21,002 nucleotides of DNA from a virus (IMGVR_UViG_3300042453_004007:1-21002); one strand, 5' to 3'; positions 1-6,701 are shown, counted from the first letter of the stretch. Notes: a model not told the origin generated them from the letters alone. A program made the numbers and translations.

Positions 1-219
1 GGGAATTAGCGCATCAGAAAATACATTATGTAGAAGAATGAGATGGTTCAGAATTAACCGATCCGGAATCTCACCCGTCTTCTTGTATTTTTTCAACAAC
101 CGTTTGATGTACTTGAATCGTTTCAAGTCGTCATGGAATTCTGACACCCCAGAGCAACTTGGATTATTGTAGTGTTTTGCTGCGTATAGAAGGTAATTCT
201 CAGATGTCAAAGAAATCAT
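1..219 (-). CDS. Conserved phage protein, DUF7207-like (N-terminal 73 residues; runs off window)
   Basis: An open frame starts at an ATG whose complement is at 217-219 and reads to the window edge, so only 73 residues are seen and the C-terminus is missing. It begins MISLTSENYLLYAAKHYNNP and contains FHDDLKRFKYIKRLLKKY, then ERLILNH-like RLILNHLILLHNVF. From memory this pattern (ENFLLYAAxxYxN, DLKRFKYIKRL, RLILNHIIxLxNVF) is a conserved small protein of T4-like cyanophages and related phages, filed as DUF7207; its function is unknown. It starts 10 bases after the stop of the tail-type gene at 230 with only a weak Shine-Dalgarno (AGG), so it is probably translated from the same late message. 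Confidence 0.8.
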   Translation of the reverse strand, partial: MISLTSENYLLYAAKHYNNPSCSGVSEFHDDLKRFKYIKRLLKKYKKTGEIPDRLILNHLILLHNVFSDALIP

Positions 220-229
220 GGCAAGCCTA

Positions 230-679
230 TTAGTACGTGACTGCGGCAGACCCTCCGAGAATCCACCAATTTCCGTTGAACCACATGAATAACACGGTCA
301 TTCCCGGTTCACTGAATACCACATTTTCTGCCTTGATATTGCTGGTGATGGTGGACACTCCCGTCATAGTTTCTGCCATCACCAGTTTTAGCTGTCCTTG
401 ATGACTACCATCATTGAAGTTGAGGTAGTGTGTGCCACCATCATTCGTAATCGTTGTCAGAAATTCCGTGCTCGTGATGATACCGGAGTTCGCAATGTTC
501 TGCGGAGCGTTCATAGGCAACACCAAATTACCTTGAAACTTTACTAGCGTTGACGGCAAGTTCGCTAGTAAAGTTGCAATAGTAATCTTGTAGTCTTTTT
601 CATCTTGAATCAGATATAAAAGACCCGTGGTTTTTACGAATGTTGCTGCATCAAAATCTGTTACTTTGCCGTCAGCCAT
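230..679 (-). CDS. Putative tail/virion-associated protein
   Basis: This 149-residue protein begins MADGKVTDFDAATFVKTTGL and continues LLYLIQDEKDYKITIATLL, a pattern seen at the N-terminus of small phage tail or fibre-associated proteins. The rest is predicted beta-rich and ends in an aromatic/Gly segment (MWFNGNWWILGGSAAVTY) like the C-terminal strands of trimeric tail-fibre domains. It starts 6 bases downstream of the Thr-rich gene and is followed after 10 bases by the DUF7207-like gene, so the three probably share one late transcript. An AGGA lies 12 bases before the ATG. A virion role is inferred from composition and context; the exact location (fibre, neck or baseplate) cannot be read from the sequence. 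Confidence 0.65.
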   Translation of the reverse strand: MADGKVTDFDAATFVKTTGLLYLIQDEKDYKITIATLLANLPSTLVKFQGNLVLPMNAPQNIANSGIITSTEFLTTITNDGGTHYLNFNDGSHQGQLKLVMAETMTGVSTITSNIKAENVVFSEPGMTVLFMWFNGNWWILGGSAAVTY

Positions 680-685
680 GATCTA

Positions 686-1033
686 TTACGGTCCTGCGGT
701 GGTGGTTGTAGTCGTCGGTGCTGCTGTGGTGGAGGTCGTCGTGGTTGTCGGCGCCGCCGTTGTCGTCGTTGTCGTGGACGTAGTAGTGGTCGTCGATGTG
801 GTCGTGATGCCGCCGGGGAATTCCGTGTTATCATCCGTTTCAACCGGAGGATTCTTCATAGCGACTAGCGTTTCATATACCACACGAGTTGCCCCGATTT
901 CTTTTCTACGTACCCAACCAGCATGCTGCGGGCCATTTGTCTCTGACATTTCGTCAGAGTCAACGCCGAAGATCTCTTCCTCTGGGATCGTTACGTCTGC
1001 TGACGGTTTTACTGTTCTGGACCATCCTGACAT
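686..1033 (-). CDS. Conserved phage protein with Thr-rich low-complexity tail
   Basis: This protein has 115 residues. The first ~75 form an ordinary conserved part (MSGWSRTVKPSADVTIPEEE, then GWVRRKEIGATRVVYETLVAM), similar to small proteins I recall next to structural genes in marine T4-like phages. Residues ~76-115 are almost only Thr with Ser, Ala and Pro, arranged as runs of T broken by AAP or AGP (for example TTTTTTAAP, TTTTTSTTAAP). Start choice is firm: AAGGAG sits 6 bases before the ATG. It lies 2 bases after the stop of the preceding gene. The tail looks like an extended linker or surface region, as in phage fibre and adhesion proteins; that role is inferred. The repeat makes the plus strand GT-rich and open, producing false ORFs there. 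Confidence 0.75.
   Translation of the reverse strand: MSGWSRTVKPSADVTIPEEEIFGVDSDEMSETNGPQHAGWVRRKEIGATRVVYETLVAMKNPPVETDDNTEFPGGITTTSTTTTTSTTTTTTAAPTTTTTSTTAAPTTTTTTAGP
706..812 (-). repeat. Low-complexity Thr-codon repeat (ACN)n encoding the Thr/Ala/Pro tail
   Basis: On the plus strand this stretch is built from GTN triplets (GTG, GTC, GTT, GTA) broken by GGCGCC-type Ala/Pro codons. Read on the minus strand it is runs of Thr codons. All four Thr codons are mixed, so it is not a pure microsatellite and the protein sequence rather than the DNA seems to be conserved. The two AAP-containing units are near copies of one another. Confidence 0.8.
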
Positions 1034-1035
1034 AT

Positions 1036-1779
1036 TTAGCTCCTTGAATTTTTTGTTTTGTGTGAAATCTTTTCCATCATGTCAAGAATCAGAGAAAACG
1101 ATGGGGCAGTATAAACCGCGTCTTCCCCAAGGCGAACACCGAGATTATCTCTGCGGCGGCGAAGTTCGGCCTTCGCACGAGACGCCAGTTTCTTTTCCTC
1201 TGGGCTGATTTTTCCGCCAGCGCGAACCTTTGAATATACGTTGTTGGCAATGTTGTTCAACATCCCCTCTGGCATGCGCTTGAATTCTTCGCGGCGACGA
1301 TCTTCAAAGATTTCGTATGATTCCTTTGCGGTTACATTCGGGGTTGCCTTTTTCTTGAGCTTGTGCTTGACTATGTTATATGCCTTCGCTCGGTTGGCGG
1401 CTACCAAGTCTGCCTTGGACATTTTCTTCCCTTTCTTTTTCTTCGAGAAGATACTCCGGGATAAGTTGACCAACATTTCTGGCGTCAACTTTTTCATCGA
1501 CTTCTTCATCGGGTTTGCGGTTTCATCCAATGGTGATGTATTCATGGCAGATCTCTTGGTTACATGGGTTCTGAGGCGCTGAAAGCTGACCGGGTCTTCC
1601 AAAGAAAATGATAGAACCTTATCAATAAGCATACCAAGGGCAGCGCGATCTTCCGGGGTCAGCATCATGCCCGTCTTCACGCGCAACAAGGCGCGCCGAA
1701 GAACTGGGATGATATTAATGGGAAGAAGGCCGAGACGGATGAGCATCTCCAATTTCGGCAAAACAATTCCGCTCTGCAT
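1036..1779 (-). CDS. Lysine/arginine-rich protein of unknown function, late gene
   Basis: I do not recognise this 247-residue protein. Residues ~1-30 are hydrophobic with interspersed Arg (MLIRLGLLPINIIPVLRRALL), possibly an amphipathic helix. The middle and C-terminal parts are strongly basic (KKKKGKKM, KHKLKKK, AELRRRR) with two similar segments: residues ~99-135, LTPEMLVNLSRSIFSKKKKG, and ~169-205, MPEGMLNNIANNVYSKVRAG. Each is followed by an E/D or S/K helix and an A-K or R-A pattern, which suggests an internal duplication. The net charge would suit nucleic-acid or capsid-interior binding. It has a perfect late promoter TATAAATA 43 bases upstream but no Shine-Dalgarno; the bases before the ATG are AATAACCT. 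Expression late in infection is therefore likely, while the function is open. Confidence 0.75.
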   Translation of the reverse strand: MQSGIVLPKLEMLIRLGLLPINIIPVLRRALLRVKTGMMLTPEDRAALGMLIDKVLSFSLEDPVSFQRLRTHVTKRSAMNTSPLDETANPMKKSMKKLTPEMLVNLSRSIFSKKKKGKKMSKADLVAANRAKAYNIVKHKLKKKATPNVTAKESYEIFEDRRREEFKRMPEGMLNNIANNVYSKVRAGGKISPEEKKLASRAKAELRRRRDNLGVRLGEDAVYTAPSFSLILDMMEKISHKTKNSRS

Positions 1780-1821
1780 AGGTTATTGAGAAAGGGCCGG
1801 TCGAACTAGAACGCTTTGTTA

Positions 1822-1829
1822 TATTTATA
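1822..1829 (-). promoter_or_regulatory. T4-type late promoter TATAAATA
   Basis: The minus strand reads TATAAATA exactly, the T4 late promoter octamer recognised by gp55-containing RNA polymerase. It lies in the 61-base gap between the stop at 1841 and the ATG at 1779, placing a start site near 1815 and a leader of about 36 bases. Its position and perfect match support it well. Confidence 0.85.
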
Positions 1830-1840
1830 CAGACGCAAGG

Positions 1841-3259
1841 CTAACAATTCCACTTTCTGAGGGACTTATTGATGCGAGAATCTGGATCTTTTGCCTTTTT
1901 TGTCGAGGTAAGGCGTTCTTTCATCCCCGTCATTCTTGCACAAAACCTCTTTCTTCGCTTCGCCTTTTTTGAGTTTGGATCCAGTTTTGACGGCTTGGTA
2001 GTCACTGCCATAGAGAGCTTTGATCCCGGATTTTCTCGACGATATGAGGCAATACCCTTGCGGTTCAATCCACCCTCTGGGTCTTTACCCTCCTTTCTCT
2101 GCCATGCCGCCGTTTTCGCTTCCGCCACATACCCTTCCAAAGAAAGCTGCTTGTCTTCCAAGGAATCAATTGCCAGTCTGAGTTTTTCGATCAGGCCAGT
2201 GTTTCGAAGCACCTTGAATGTCATATTCTCTATGCTGTATTCTCCATTTTGCTGAAGACCAGAGCGGCGCATCTTCACGATCTTTTGCAACACTGCCATC
2301 ATACCATTCCAATCAAATGCCGCAATCGCGGCTTCGGCTTGGCGAATGAGGTCAGCCGCCTTGCGCTGCACTTCCGAGGTATCCACGGACGCTCGCTGCG
2401 GATAGGGGACAACCAACCAGTTGTCGCGCAGAATGCTATACTGCCCAGTTGAGCGATGATCTTCGGTCACATTCTGTGCATACACTTCAACAGAATACCC
2501 GTAGAGTTTGATGGCGTGTTTTTTGTTGAACAGGTCTTTCTTGGCACGAAGGTATTTTTCAAATACCCCGGTGTTGTCGGACGGAATATTGACAACTACA
2601 TGGAGGTCTAGATCGCTGTATTTCGTCCAGTTGTAGTTGGCATTGGATCCGGTCAGAATAATATCATGCAAGGGAATTTCAATTTCCCATGTTTCCATGA
2701 ACTTGTAAGCAATACTTAATAGTTGGCGACGAACCTCTGGGCGCAGTTCCATCCCATCCCAAATCGCAGGATTGAGTGTTGTATTGAAGTGAGGAGCGAC
2801 TTCCGGATTCGTTGCGTCGAAGGTCTCTTTCACAGAGCCCCATCCACCCCCCTGCTTTTTATACCATTTCGCAGCCCATGCATTTGCATAGGCACTAGGG
2901 TATACGTCGAATTTTGATCTAGCCAGAGACTTGGCGCGGGACCATAGTTTTGGATTCGATGGGGTATTTTTTTCGATCAGCAGATGTTCTTTGAATGTTT
3001 TTACCATGATGGGTTTGTTTCCTTGTCCGGGTTGAGATTTTCCGGGTCTACCTGCCTCCCTCTGGGCGGCGCGCTTTCTTTTGACAGCAGAGGTTATCTC
3101 TTGCTTTGACATGCTCGCCGCTTTTTTTGCTGGCACACACTTCGCGTATCCCTTTTTTTCTCCGGAGGTTCCGCACTCCTCATACCCCCCAGACTTCTTC
3201 TTTTTCGCGAGGTTAACCCACCGCTCACGGAACCAATCTCGAAGGTCTTCGCGGAACAT
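1841..3259 (-). CDS. Multidomain phage protein: DUF5872-like region, nucleotidyltransferase-like domain, DUF6321-like C-terminus
   Basis: This protein has 472 residues. Residues ~5-65 (DWFRERWVNLAKKKK, a Cys pair, then KKGYAKCVPAKKAASMSKQE) resemble a small basic domain found in marine phages and giant viruses (DUF5872-like). Residues ~98-143 (NPKLWSRAKSLARSKF, YPSAYANAWAAKWYKKQGGG) are a second phage-typical segment. Residues ~185-290 show a nucleotidyltransferase signature, TGSNANYNWTKYSDLDLHV (G204, S205, D216, D218) with a possible third acidic residue at E258. Residues ~385-472 match the phage DUF6321 pattern (AWQRKEGKDPEGGLNRKG, RRENPGSKL, FCARMTGM, final LRKWNC). The ATG overlaps the upstream TAA by one base (TAATG), indicating translational coupling. 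Enzyme activity is unproven; with two of three acidic residues placed by motif, AMP or nucleotide transfer is possible. Confidence 0.8.
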   Translation of the reverse strand: MFREDLRDWFRERWVNLAKKKKSGGYEECGTSGEKKGYAKCVPAKKAASMSKQEITSAVKRKRAAQREAGRPGKSQPGQGNKPIMVKTFKEHLLIEKNTPSNPKLWSRAKSLARSKFDVYPSAYANAWAAKWYKKQGGGWGSVKETFDATNPEVAPHFNTTLNPAIWDGMELRPEVRRQLLSIAYKFMETWEIEIPLHDIILTGSNANYNWTKYSDLDLHVVVNIPSDNTGVFEKYLRAKKDLFNKKHAIKLYGYSVEVYAQNVTEDHRSTGQYSILRDNWLVVPYPQRASVDTSEVQRKAADLIRQAEAAIAAFDWNGMMAVLQKIVKMRRSGLQQNGEYSIENMTFKVLRNTGLIEKLRLAIDSLEDKQLSLEGYVAEAKTAAWQRKEGKDPEGGLNRKGIASYRRENPGSKLSMAVTTKPSKLDPNSKKAKRRKRFCARMTGMKERLTSTKKAKDPDSRINKSLRKWNC

Positions 3260-3972
3260 TATCTTCCACCAGCAGCAACGGCTAATGCAGTCATCGCAAC
3301 ACCTGTCATGAAGGATACGACTCTACTGGGCTTTGGAATAAACCCCAGAAACTTGTTGTTGGGCTTCTCAGGTTTTGGTGCCGCATTGATGGCAGCCGTG
3401 AGACTGTCAATTGTTTCTTTCGATTGCTGTGCCACCAAAGCATTGATTTTTGCAATGTCTTCAAGTTCAGCCAGTTGTTGTGTCTTGGCGGCAATCGTCG
3501 CGTGTTGTTGGAAGATGATCTCATCTTTCTGTGGAAGTAGCGCCACAAAGACATCAACGCTGTCGCGTAGTGTCGTGGTCGTGTCCTTCAATTTCTTCTC
3601 CAGTAACACAGCGGAGGCGGTGGCTTTTTGTGCTAGAATGATGTGAACCCGGCTCTGTGATTCGAGTTCATTGATCTTCTGATTCTTTTTCGCGACGACT
3701 AACTCAAGTTCAGCCGCCTTCTTTCCATTCGCCGCCGCTAACGCCAGTGCAGAATCGCGCCTTTGCTCAAACACTGCATATTGTTTTTTCTGCTCGGTGT
3801 CAGATGTTGTGTGTTTGGCGTCACCCAAATAGGTGGCCAAGGCAAATGAGGCAGCGCCAACACCAATAAATTTGAGTAAAGGGAGGGCAACAGACATCAA
3901 TGCCCCCACGGTCTCAAAGATGAGCTTCAAATGCTCCAATAGCTTTTTCGTTTTATTGCTCAATGGGCTCAT
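3259..3972 (-). CDS. Membrane-anchored coiled-coil protein, possible lysis or virion membrane protein
   Basis: I start this at the ATG at 3972 (MSPLSNKTKKLLEHLK, 237 residues) because GGAG lies 9 bases before it; an upstream in-frame ATG at 4008 has no Shine-Dalgarno. Residues ~17-50 hold one or two hydrophobic helices (LIFETVGALMSVALPLLKFIG, ASFALATYL). Residues ~60-195 are a long Ala/Gln/Glu/Lys-rich coiled coil. The C-terminus (~215-235) has another hydrophobic stretch, SFMTGVAMTALAVAAGG. The layout resembles a coiled-coil protein fixed to membranes at both ends, as in spanins, but there is no lipobox and no neighbouring endolysin. It overlaps the two-TM gene by 20 bases, and its stop overlaps the next ATG. 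Function is not recognised. Confidence 0.65.
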   Translation of the reverse strand: MSPLSNKTKKLLEHLKLIFETVGALMSVALPLLKFIGVGAASFALATYLGDAKHTTSDTEQKKQYAVFEQRRDSALALAAANGKKAAELELVVAKKNQKINELESQSRVHIILAQKATASAVLLEKKLKDTTTTLRDSVDVFVALLPQKDEIIFQQHATIAAKTQQLAELEDIAKINALVAQQSKETIDSLTAAINAAPKPEKPNNKFLGFIPKPSRVVSFMTGVAMTALAVAAGGR

Positions 3973-4267
3973 CGGGAGTTTCTCCAGAGGATGAAGACTG
4001 TTTCTCATGAGGCTGGGATCCTACATTTTTGACCATAAACGGCACCAACCACTTTGGAACCGCAGTAATGACCAAGAGTCCAACCAACCACCGAAGCGTG
4101 ACTAGTGCCTGAATCTGCACAGTGGGTTGGGCGTCTCCGACAGAAAAAATTCGGAAAGCGATGACCAGCGTCACGACAATAATTGCCGCAAACAAGACCT
4201 GTAAAATGTCGAGGTCGTCATCGCGAGTGAAAAACAACTGATATAAGAACTTGAAGAGTGTTTCCAT
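3953..4267 (-). CDS. Small two-TM membrane protein (holin-like topology)
   Basis: The start is taken as the ATG at 4267 (METLFKFLYQLFFTRDDD, 104 residues), two bases after the stop of the big structural gene; the frame is open further upstream only from a TTG. Two hydrophobic segments are clear: LQVLFAAIIVVTLVIAFRIF (~23-42) and LRWLVGLLVITAVPKWLVPF (~58-77). They are followed by a hydrophilic, Ser/Glu-rich tail. Size, two TM helices and a charged C-terminus fit class II holins, but many phage membrane proteins look alike. No Shine-Dalgarno is seen (CTAACC precedes the ATG), so coupling to the upstream gene is likely. It overlaps the coiled-coil gene downstream by 20 bases. Confidence 0.6.
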   Translation of the reverse strand: METLFKFLYQLFFTRDDDLDILQVLFAAIIVVTLVIAFRIFSVGDAQPTVQIQALVTLRWLVGLLVITAVPKWLVPFMVKNVGSQPHEKQSSSSGETPDEPIEQ

Positions 4268-4269
4268 GG

Positions 4270-5646
4270 TTAGGTAAGTTGATACCAACCGAGAGATGCC
4301 ACGGTTTTCACATTATTACTGAACCCTCGTGCCGCCAAGGTAATCACATCACTCGTACCGTTGAGAAATCTACCGAGTTGGAAGTTGAAATTTTGTAATC
4401 CGTACAATGAGATCTTGCCGTTGTTCGTCACAAAGCCCTGCTGTAATATTCTTCCTCCACCGACCGCAGTGGCTGTGGTGTCAATCTGACATTGGCTCAA
4501 GCCATGATCGGCAAATGACGCGCCAGTTAATGATGCGTTCAGTAGCAAGGAAAATTCAATTCCCTGATTACTGAGACTTAGTATATCAATTTCACTAGGA
4601 AGAATAATCGCGTCCAGTTGAGAGGATTTGAGCCGCACCGAAATTAACGGCACCAGAGTCCCGGCAGCGCCTAGATCCACTCCAGCGGAGGGGGCATTTT
4701 TTGCGAAGTGAAACATGCTGTTTCCTTCATACCCACCTTCGCTCATAACCGACGCACAAATTTGCATTAATGTGCTGGAGGAGCCAGTGGCTCCGGTGTT
4801 TTCAATTTCATACCGGATGGGTAGTACAGCCGTTTGCATATAGGTGCCAACAATCAGATTCGCGTGATGAAATTTGTGTACAACAACAAACCGGCCATCA
4901 ATCACGAAACCCGTGCGTACCGTACCAACACCAAGCCATTCAATATCAATGAAAAAGATGTGCGACTTGCTCAAGTCTAATGTTGACAGCGTGTCTTCTG
5001 ACCATGATGATTGCGCAACTCTGGTGTCAGATCCGTTATTTCGCTTCACGATGTATACGGTGTTGTCTTCCACCTCAAGAAAAATGCCATTCGACCCGCC
5101 GAAAAATCCAACACGCTGCCGAAGGCCAACCTTTTTTTCGTTCATTGTAAACGAACAAAAGATCAGTAAGCTTTTTCCGGGTTGATACGGAAAGGTTCGT
5201 TTAGTCTCACGAATAACCCGGTCTCCGGAGTTATTTCCCACTGTCATGTTGACGGTGTGGTATGTCCCAGAAAACGCGGCAGAGGCAGTGCCTGTAGTGG
5301 CTGTGTCGAAATAGCCATTATCCTCATATCGGAATGAGGAATCAAACAGGGTGCGTGTGTTGCTGACGCGAAGCCTTCCAAATGCGTCGAGGTTTGATTC
5401 CTCAAACATGATAGGGAATGACCCTGACGCCGAAGTGACGGGAATTGGATTTCCTACATCATTAGAGATCTCTACCGTACCGGGGATCGTGACGGGACCA
5501 CTGATTTCAATCGACTCGGCCCCAAGTGTCACCGGGAGTGGGTTGGTCGCCTCTACCACAGCACCATCCTTCCCGGTCGCCAGCATTATCACTTCATACC
5601 GGGACTCCCCATCCTGTGTATCAAGCGGCTTAATGTATTGTGCCAT
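4270..5646 (-). CDS. Virion structural protein, beta-rich, late gene
   Basis: This 458-residue protein begins MAQYIKPLDTQDGESRYEV. It has few Lys, many Gly, Ser, Thr and aromatic residues, and contains the pattern DAFGRLRVSNTRTLFDSSFR (~87-106) that I recall from structural proteins of marine T4-like phages and their metagenomic relatives. It lacks TM segments and enzymatic motifs. A perfect late promoter lies 70 bases upstream, and a terminator-like hairpin lies between the two. There is no Shine-Dalgarno; the bases before the ATG are GGTAACCTATT. A particle component is likely (capsid-surface, fibre or tail ornament); the exact role is not readable. Confidence 0.7.
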   Translation of the reverse strand: MAQYIKPLDTQDGESRYEVIMLATGKDGAVVEATNPLPVTLGAESIEISGPVTIPGTVEISNDVGNPIPVTSASGSFPIMFEESNLDAFGRLRVSNTRTLFDSSFRYEDNGYFDTATTGTASAAFSGTYHTVNMTVGNNSGDRVIRETKRTFPYQPGKSLLIFCSFTMNEKKVGLRQRVGFFGGSNGIFLEVEDNTVYIVKRNNGSDTRVAQSSWSEDTLSTLDLSKSHIFFIDIEWLGVGTVRTGFVIDGRFVVVHKFHHANLIVGTYMQTAVLPIRYEIENTGATGSSSTLMQICASVMSEGGYEGNSMFHFAKNAPSAGVDLGAAGTLVPLISVRLKSSQLDAIILPSEIDILSLSNQGIEFSLLLNASLTGASFADHGLSQCQIDTTATAVGGGRILQQGFVTNNGKISLYGLQNFNFQLGRFLNGTSDVITLAARGFSNNVKTVASLGWYQLT

Positions 5647-5663
5647 AATAGGTTACCAAAACG

Positions 5664-5691
5664 AAAAAAGGTATCCCTATAAGGATACCTT
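5664..5691 (-). terminator. Rho-independent terminator hairpin with U-tract
   Basis: On the minus strand a perfect 9-bp stem (AAGGTATCC and GGATACCTT) with a 6-base loop is followed by T residues and then CGTTTT. This is the only hairpin in the window with a proper U-tract on the coding side. It follows the stop of the gene at 5729 by 37 bases. The unusual point is that it also lies downstream of the late promoter at 5717-5724, within the leader of the structural gene. Confidence 0.75.
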
Positions 5692-5716
5692 CTATCCGTC
5701 CTTATAGATATGTGAC

Positions 5717-5724
5717 TATTTATA
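5717..5724 (-). promoter_or_regulatory. T4-type late promoter TATAAATA
   Basis: A perfect TATAAATA on the minus strand in the 82-base gap between the stop at 5729 and the ATG at 5646. Initiation is expected near 5710. The transcript would run through the hairpin at 5668-5691 before reaching the structural gene. Confidence 0.85.
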
Positions 5725-5728
5725 AGGA

Positions 5729-5998
5729 TCACAAGATTGACTCAATTTTTCGTTTTCGCTCAAGAATCTCTTGAATTATGTAGTAGTAGATCAATCGATC
5801 TGTCAGGGAACGCATCGCATGCATCGTGTGGGCGTCCATTTCAAGCAGTGCGAGTAGGGAAGCCTCTGCCTTGGGAATTTCAGCAACACAGTCGTGTACG
5901 GTATTTAACGTCTCCTCTTCCTCAAACGCCTCCCAATTAATTTGGGCATCGTCTGCAATGGCTTTCGCTTGCTCTCGGAGGAATTGAAGTTTATCCAC
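5729..5998 (-). CDS. Small acidic helical protein of unknown function
   Basis: This protein has 89 residues and is predicted almost entirely helical and acidic at the start (QAKAIADDAQINWEAFEEEE), ending in a charged helix (IIQEILERKRKIESIL). The start is GTG, which overlaps the upstream stop by 8 bases; the next Met is at residue 54, so GTG is the only sensible start. No strong Shine-Dalgarno is visible, so translation probably depends on coupling. It is the last gene before the terminator at 5664-5691. I do not recognise a family. Confidence 0.6.
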   Translation of the reverse strand: MDKLQFLREQAKAIADDAQINWEAFEEEETLNTVHDCVAEIPKAEASLLALLEMDAHTMHAMRSLTDRLIYYYIIQEILERKRKIESIL

Positions 5999-6338
5999 GA
6001 AGATACACCCGAGACTTTCCGTGTGCCCCCTCTTCGAGTTTCCGCCACCGAATTTGCTTCATGAAATCCATGTGTTTGTTCTCCCAGATGCGACGAGTGA
6101 TGTCGCTCTGTGCGGTGTCGATCATGTGCTGGAGATTTTCGAGCACTTTTTCTTCACGCTCTAGAACAGATGGAGCCCCCACATACAGCACCTCTGAATA
6201 GGGGTGTGTGTAGATCTCCGCTGATGTCATTTCCTCAGATCGGTCTAGTAGTTTGTCAATCTTCTTGAATGCCCACGCGGGGGAAAGAACAACGGCAATG
6301 AACAGCGTAAATGCAACATACGAATACCATGGCAGCAT
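5991..6338 (-). CDS. Small single-TM protein of unknown function
   Basis: This 115-residue protein has one N-terminal hydrophobic helix (YSYVAFTLFIAVVLSPAWAF, ~5-24), which could be a membrane anchor or, given SPAWA, a cleavable signal. A hydrophilic helical domain follows, with a likely coiled coil at VLEREEKVLENLQHMIDTAQ. A G-rich Shine-Dalgarno (GGGGGAAAG) precedes the ATG. It lies 26 bases after the winged-helix gene and overlaps the next gene by 8 bases. An Rz-like inner-membrane lysis protein is one possibility, but nothing else supports it; the family is not recognised. Confidence 0.6.
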   Translation of the reverse strand: MLPWYSYVAFTLFIAVVLSPAWAFKKIDKLLDRSEEMTSAEIYTHPYSEVLYVGAPSVLEREEKVLENLQHMIDTAQSDITRRIWENKHMDFMKQIRWRKLEEGAHGKSRVYLRG

Positions 6339-6364
6339 GTTCTTTCCCCCGTAGTGGTGGTTGC

Positions 6365-6622
6365 TTAGACCGTCGTGACGGTCGTGGTGAAGAGCGAAGA
6401 ACCTGCGACCTGATACGCGGTCGCGACAATGCTCGGGGTCGGAGAGCCAAGCATGTAGGTGGTGCCCTTATCGGTGCGTGAAGTGAATACGCACACGCCG
6501 TTCATGCGAAGCTCGTTGACACGAGCACGAAGGTTGCGAATGCCCAGCTTCTTGCGAGCGGTAGTGGAGTTGATGCTCGTGTTGGAAGTGAGGTAATCGA
6601 CCAGCTTCTGATTCTGCGTCAT
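6365..6622 (-). CDS. Small helix-turn-helix / winged-helix DNA-binding protein
   Basis: The start is set at the ATG at 6622 (MTQNQKLVDYLTSNTSINST, 85 residues) because GGAG sits 8 bases before it and an upstream ATG at 6661 has none. Residues ~5-60 fit a winged-helix fold: helix 1 NQKLVDYLT, turn, helix 2 STTARKKLG, recognition helix IRNLRARVNELRMNG, and a two-strand wing VCVFTSRTDKGTTYMLG. This pattern is common in short phage HTH proteins. The C-terminal ~25 residues are Ser/Thr/Val-rich and end TTTVTTV. A sigma70-type promoter directly upstream makes it a likely early or independently controlled gene. A transcriptional regulator is plausible, but no target is shown. Confidence 0.75.
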   Translation of the reverse strand: MTQNQKLVDYLTSNTSINSTTARKKLGIRNLRARVNELRMNGVCVFTSRTDKGTTYMLGSPTPSIVATAYQVAGSSLFTTTVTTV

Positions 6623-6630
6623 ACTGTAGT

Positions 6631-6648
6631 CTCCTGAAAAATGGTTAT
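6631..6648 (-). repeat. Leader motif shared with the Hsp20 gene (copy 2)
   Basis: The minus strand reads ATAACCATTTTTCAGGAG, ending in the Shine-Dalgarno of the winged-helix gene. It matches the Hsp20 leader at 14136-14155 except for one A. Confidence 0.7.
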
Positions 6649-6670
6649 AGGGTTGCCACACACATGCTAC

Positions 6671-6700
6671 TGATTATAAGCAGTGGCGGGCTTACAATCA
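6671..6700. repeat. Imperfect inverted repeat spanning a promoter
   Basis: Arms of 11 bases (TGATTATAAGC at 6671-6681 and GCTTACAATCA at 6690-6700) pair with one mismatch around an 8-base loop. The -10 element lies in one arm and most of the -35 in the other. It begins 14 bases after the stop at 6715. It could be an operator, or a 3' hairpin for upstream messages; no U-tract follows on the minus strand. Confidence 0.7.
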
Positions 6701-6701
6701 A
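6673..6701 (-). promoter_or_regulatory. Sigma70-type promoter TTGATT-N17-TATAAT
   Basis: On the minus strand a perfect -10 (TATAAT, complement at 6673-6678) is preceded at 17 bases by TTGATT (complement at 6696-6701), four of six matches to the -35 consensus. Initiation is expected near 6666, giving a leader of about 44 bases to the winged-helix gene. It sits in the only real gap of this gene cluster. Confidence 0.7.

Noticed and set aside
627-1208. Plus-strand ORF of 193 residues with long Val runs
   Set aside because: It is the reverse of the Thr-rich repeat (GTN on plus is ACN on minus). The Val runs are not protein-like, and the minus-strand gene has a strong Shine-Dalgarno.
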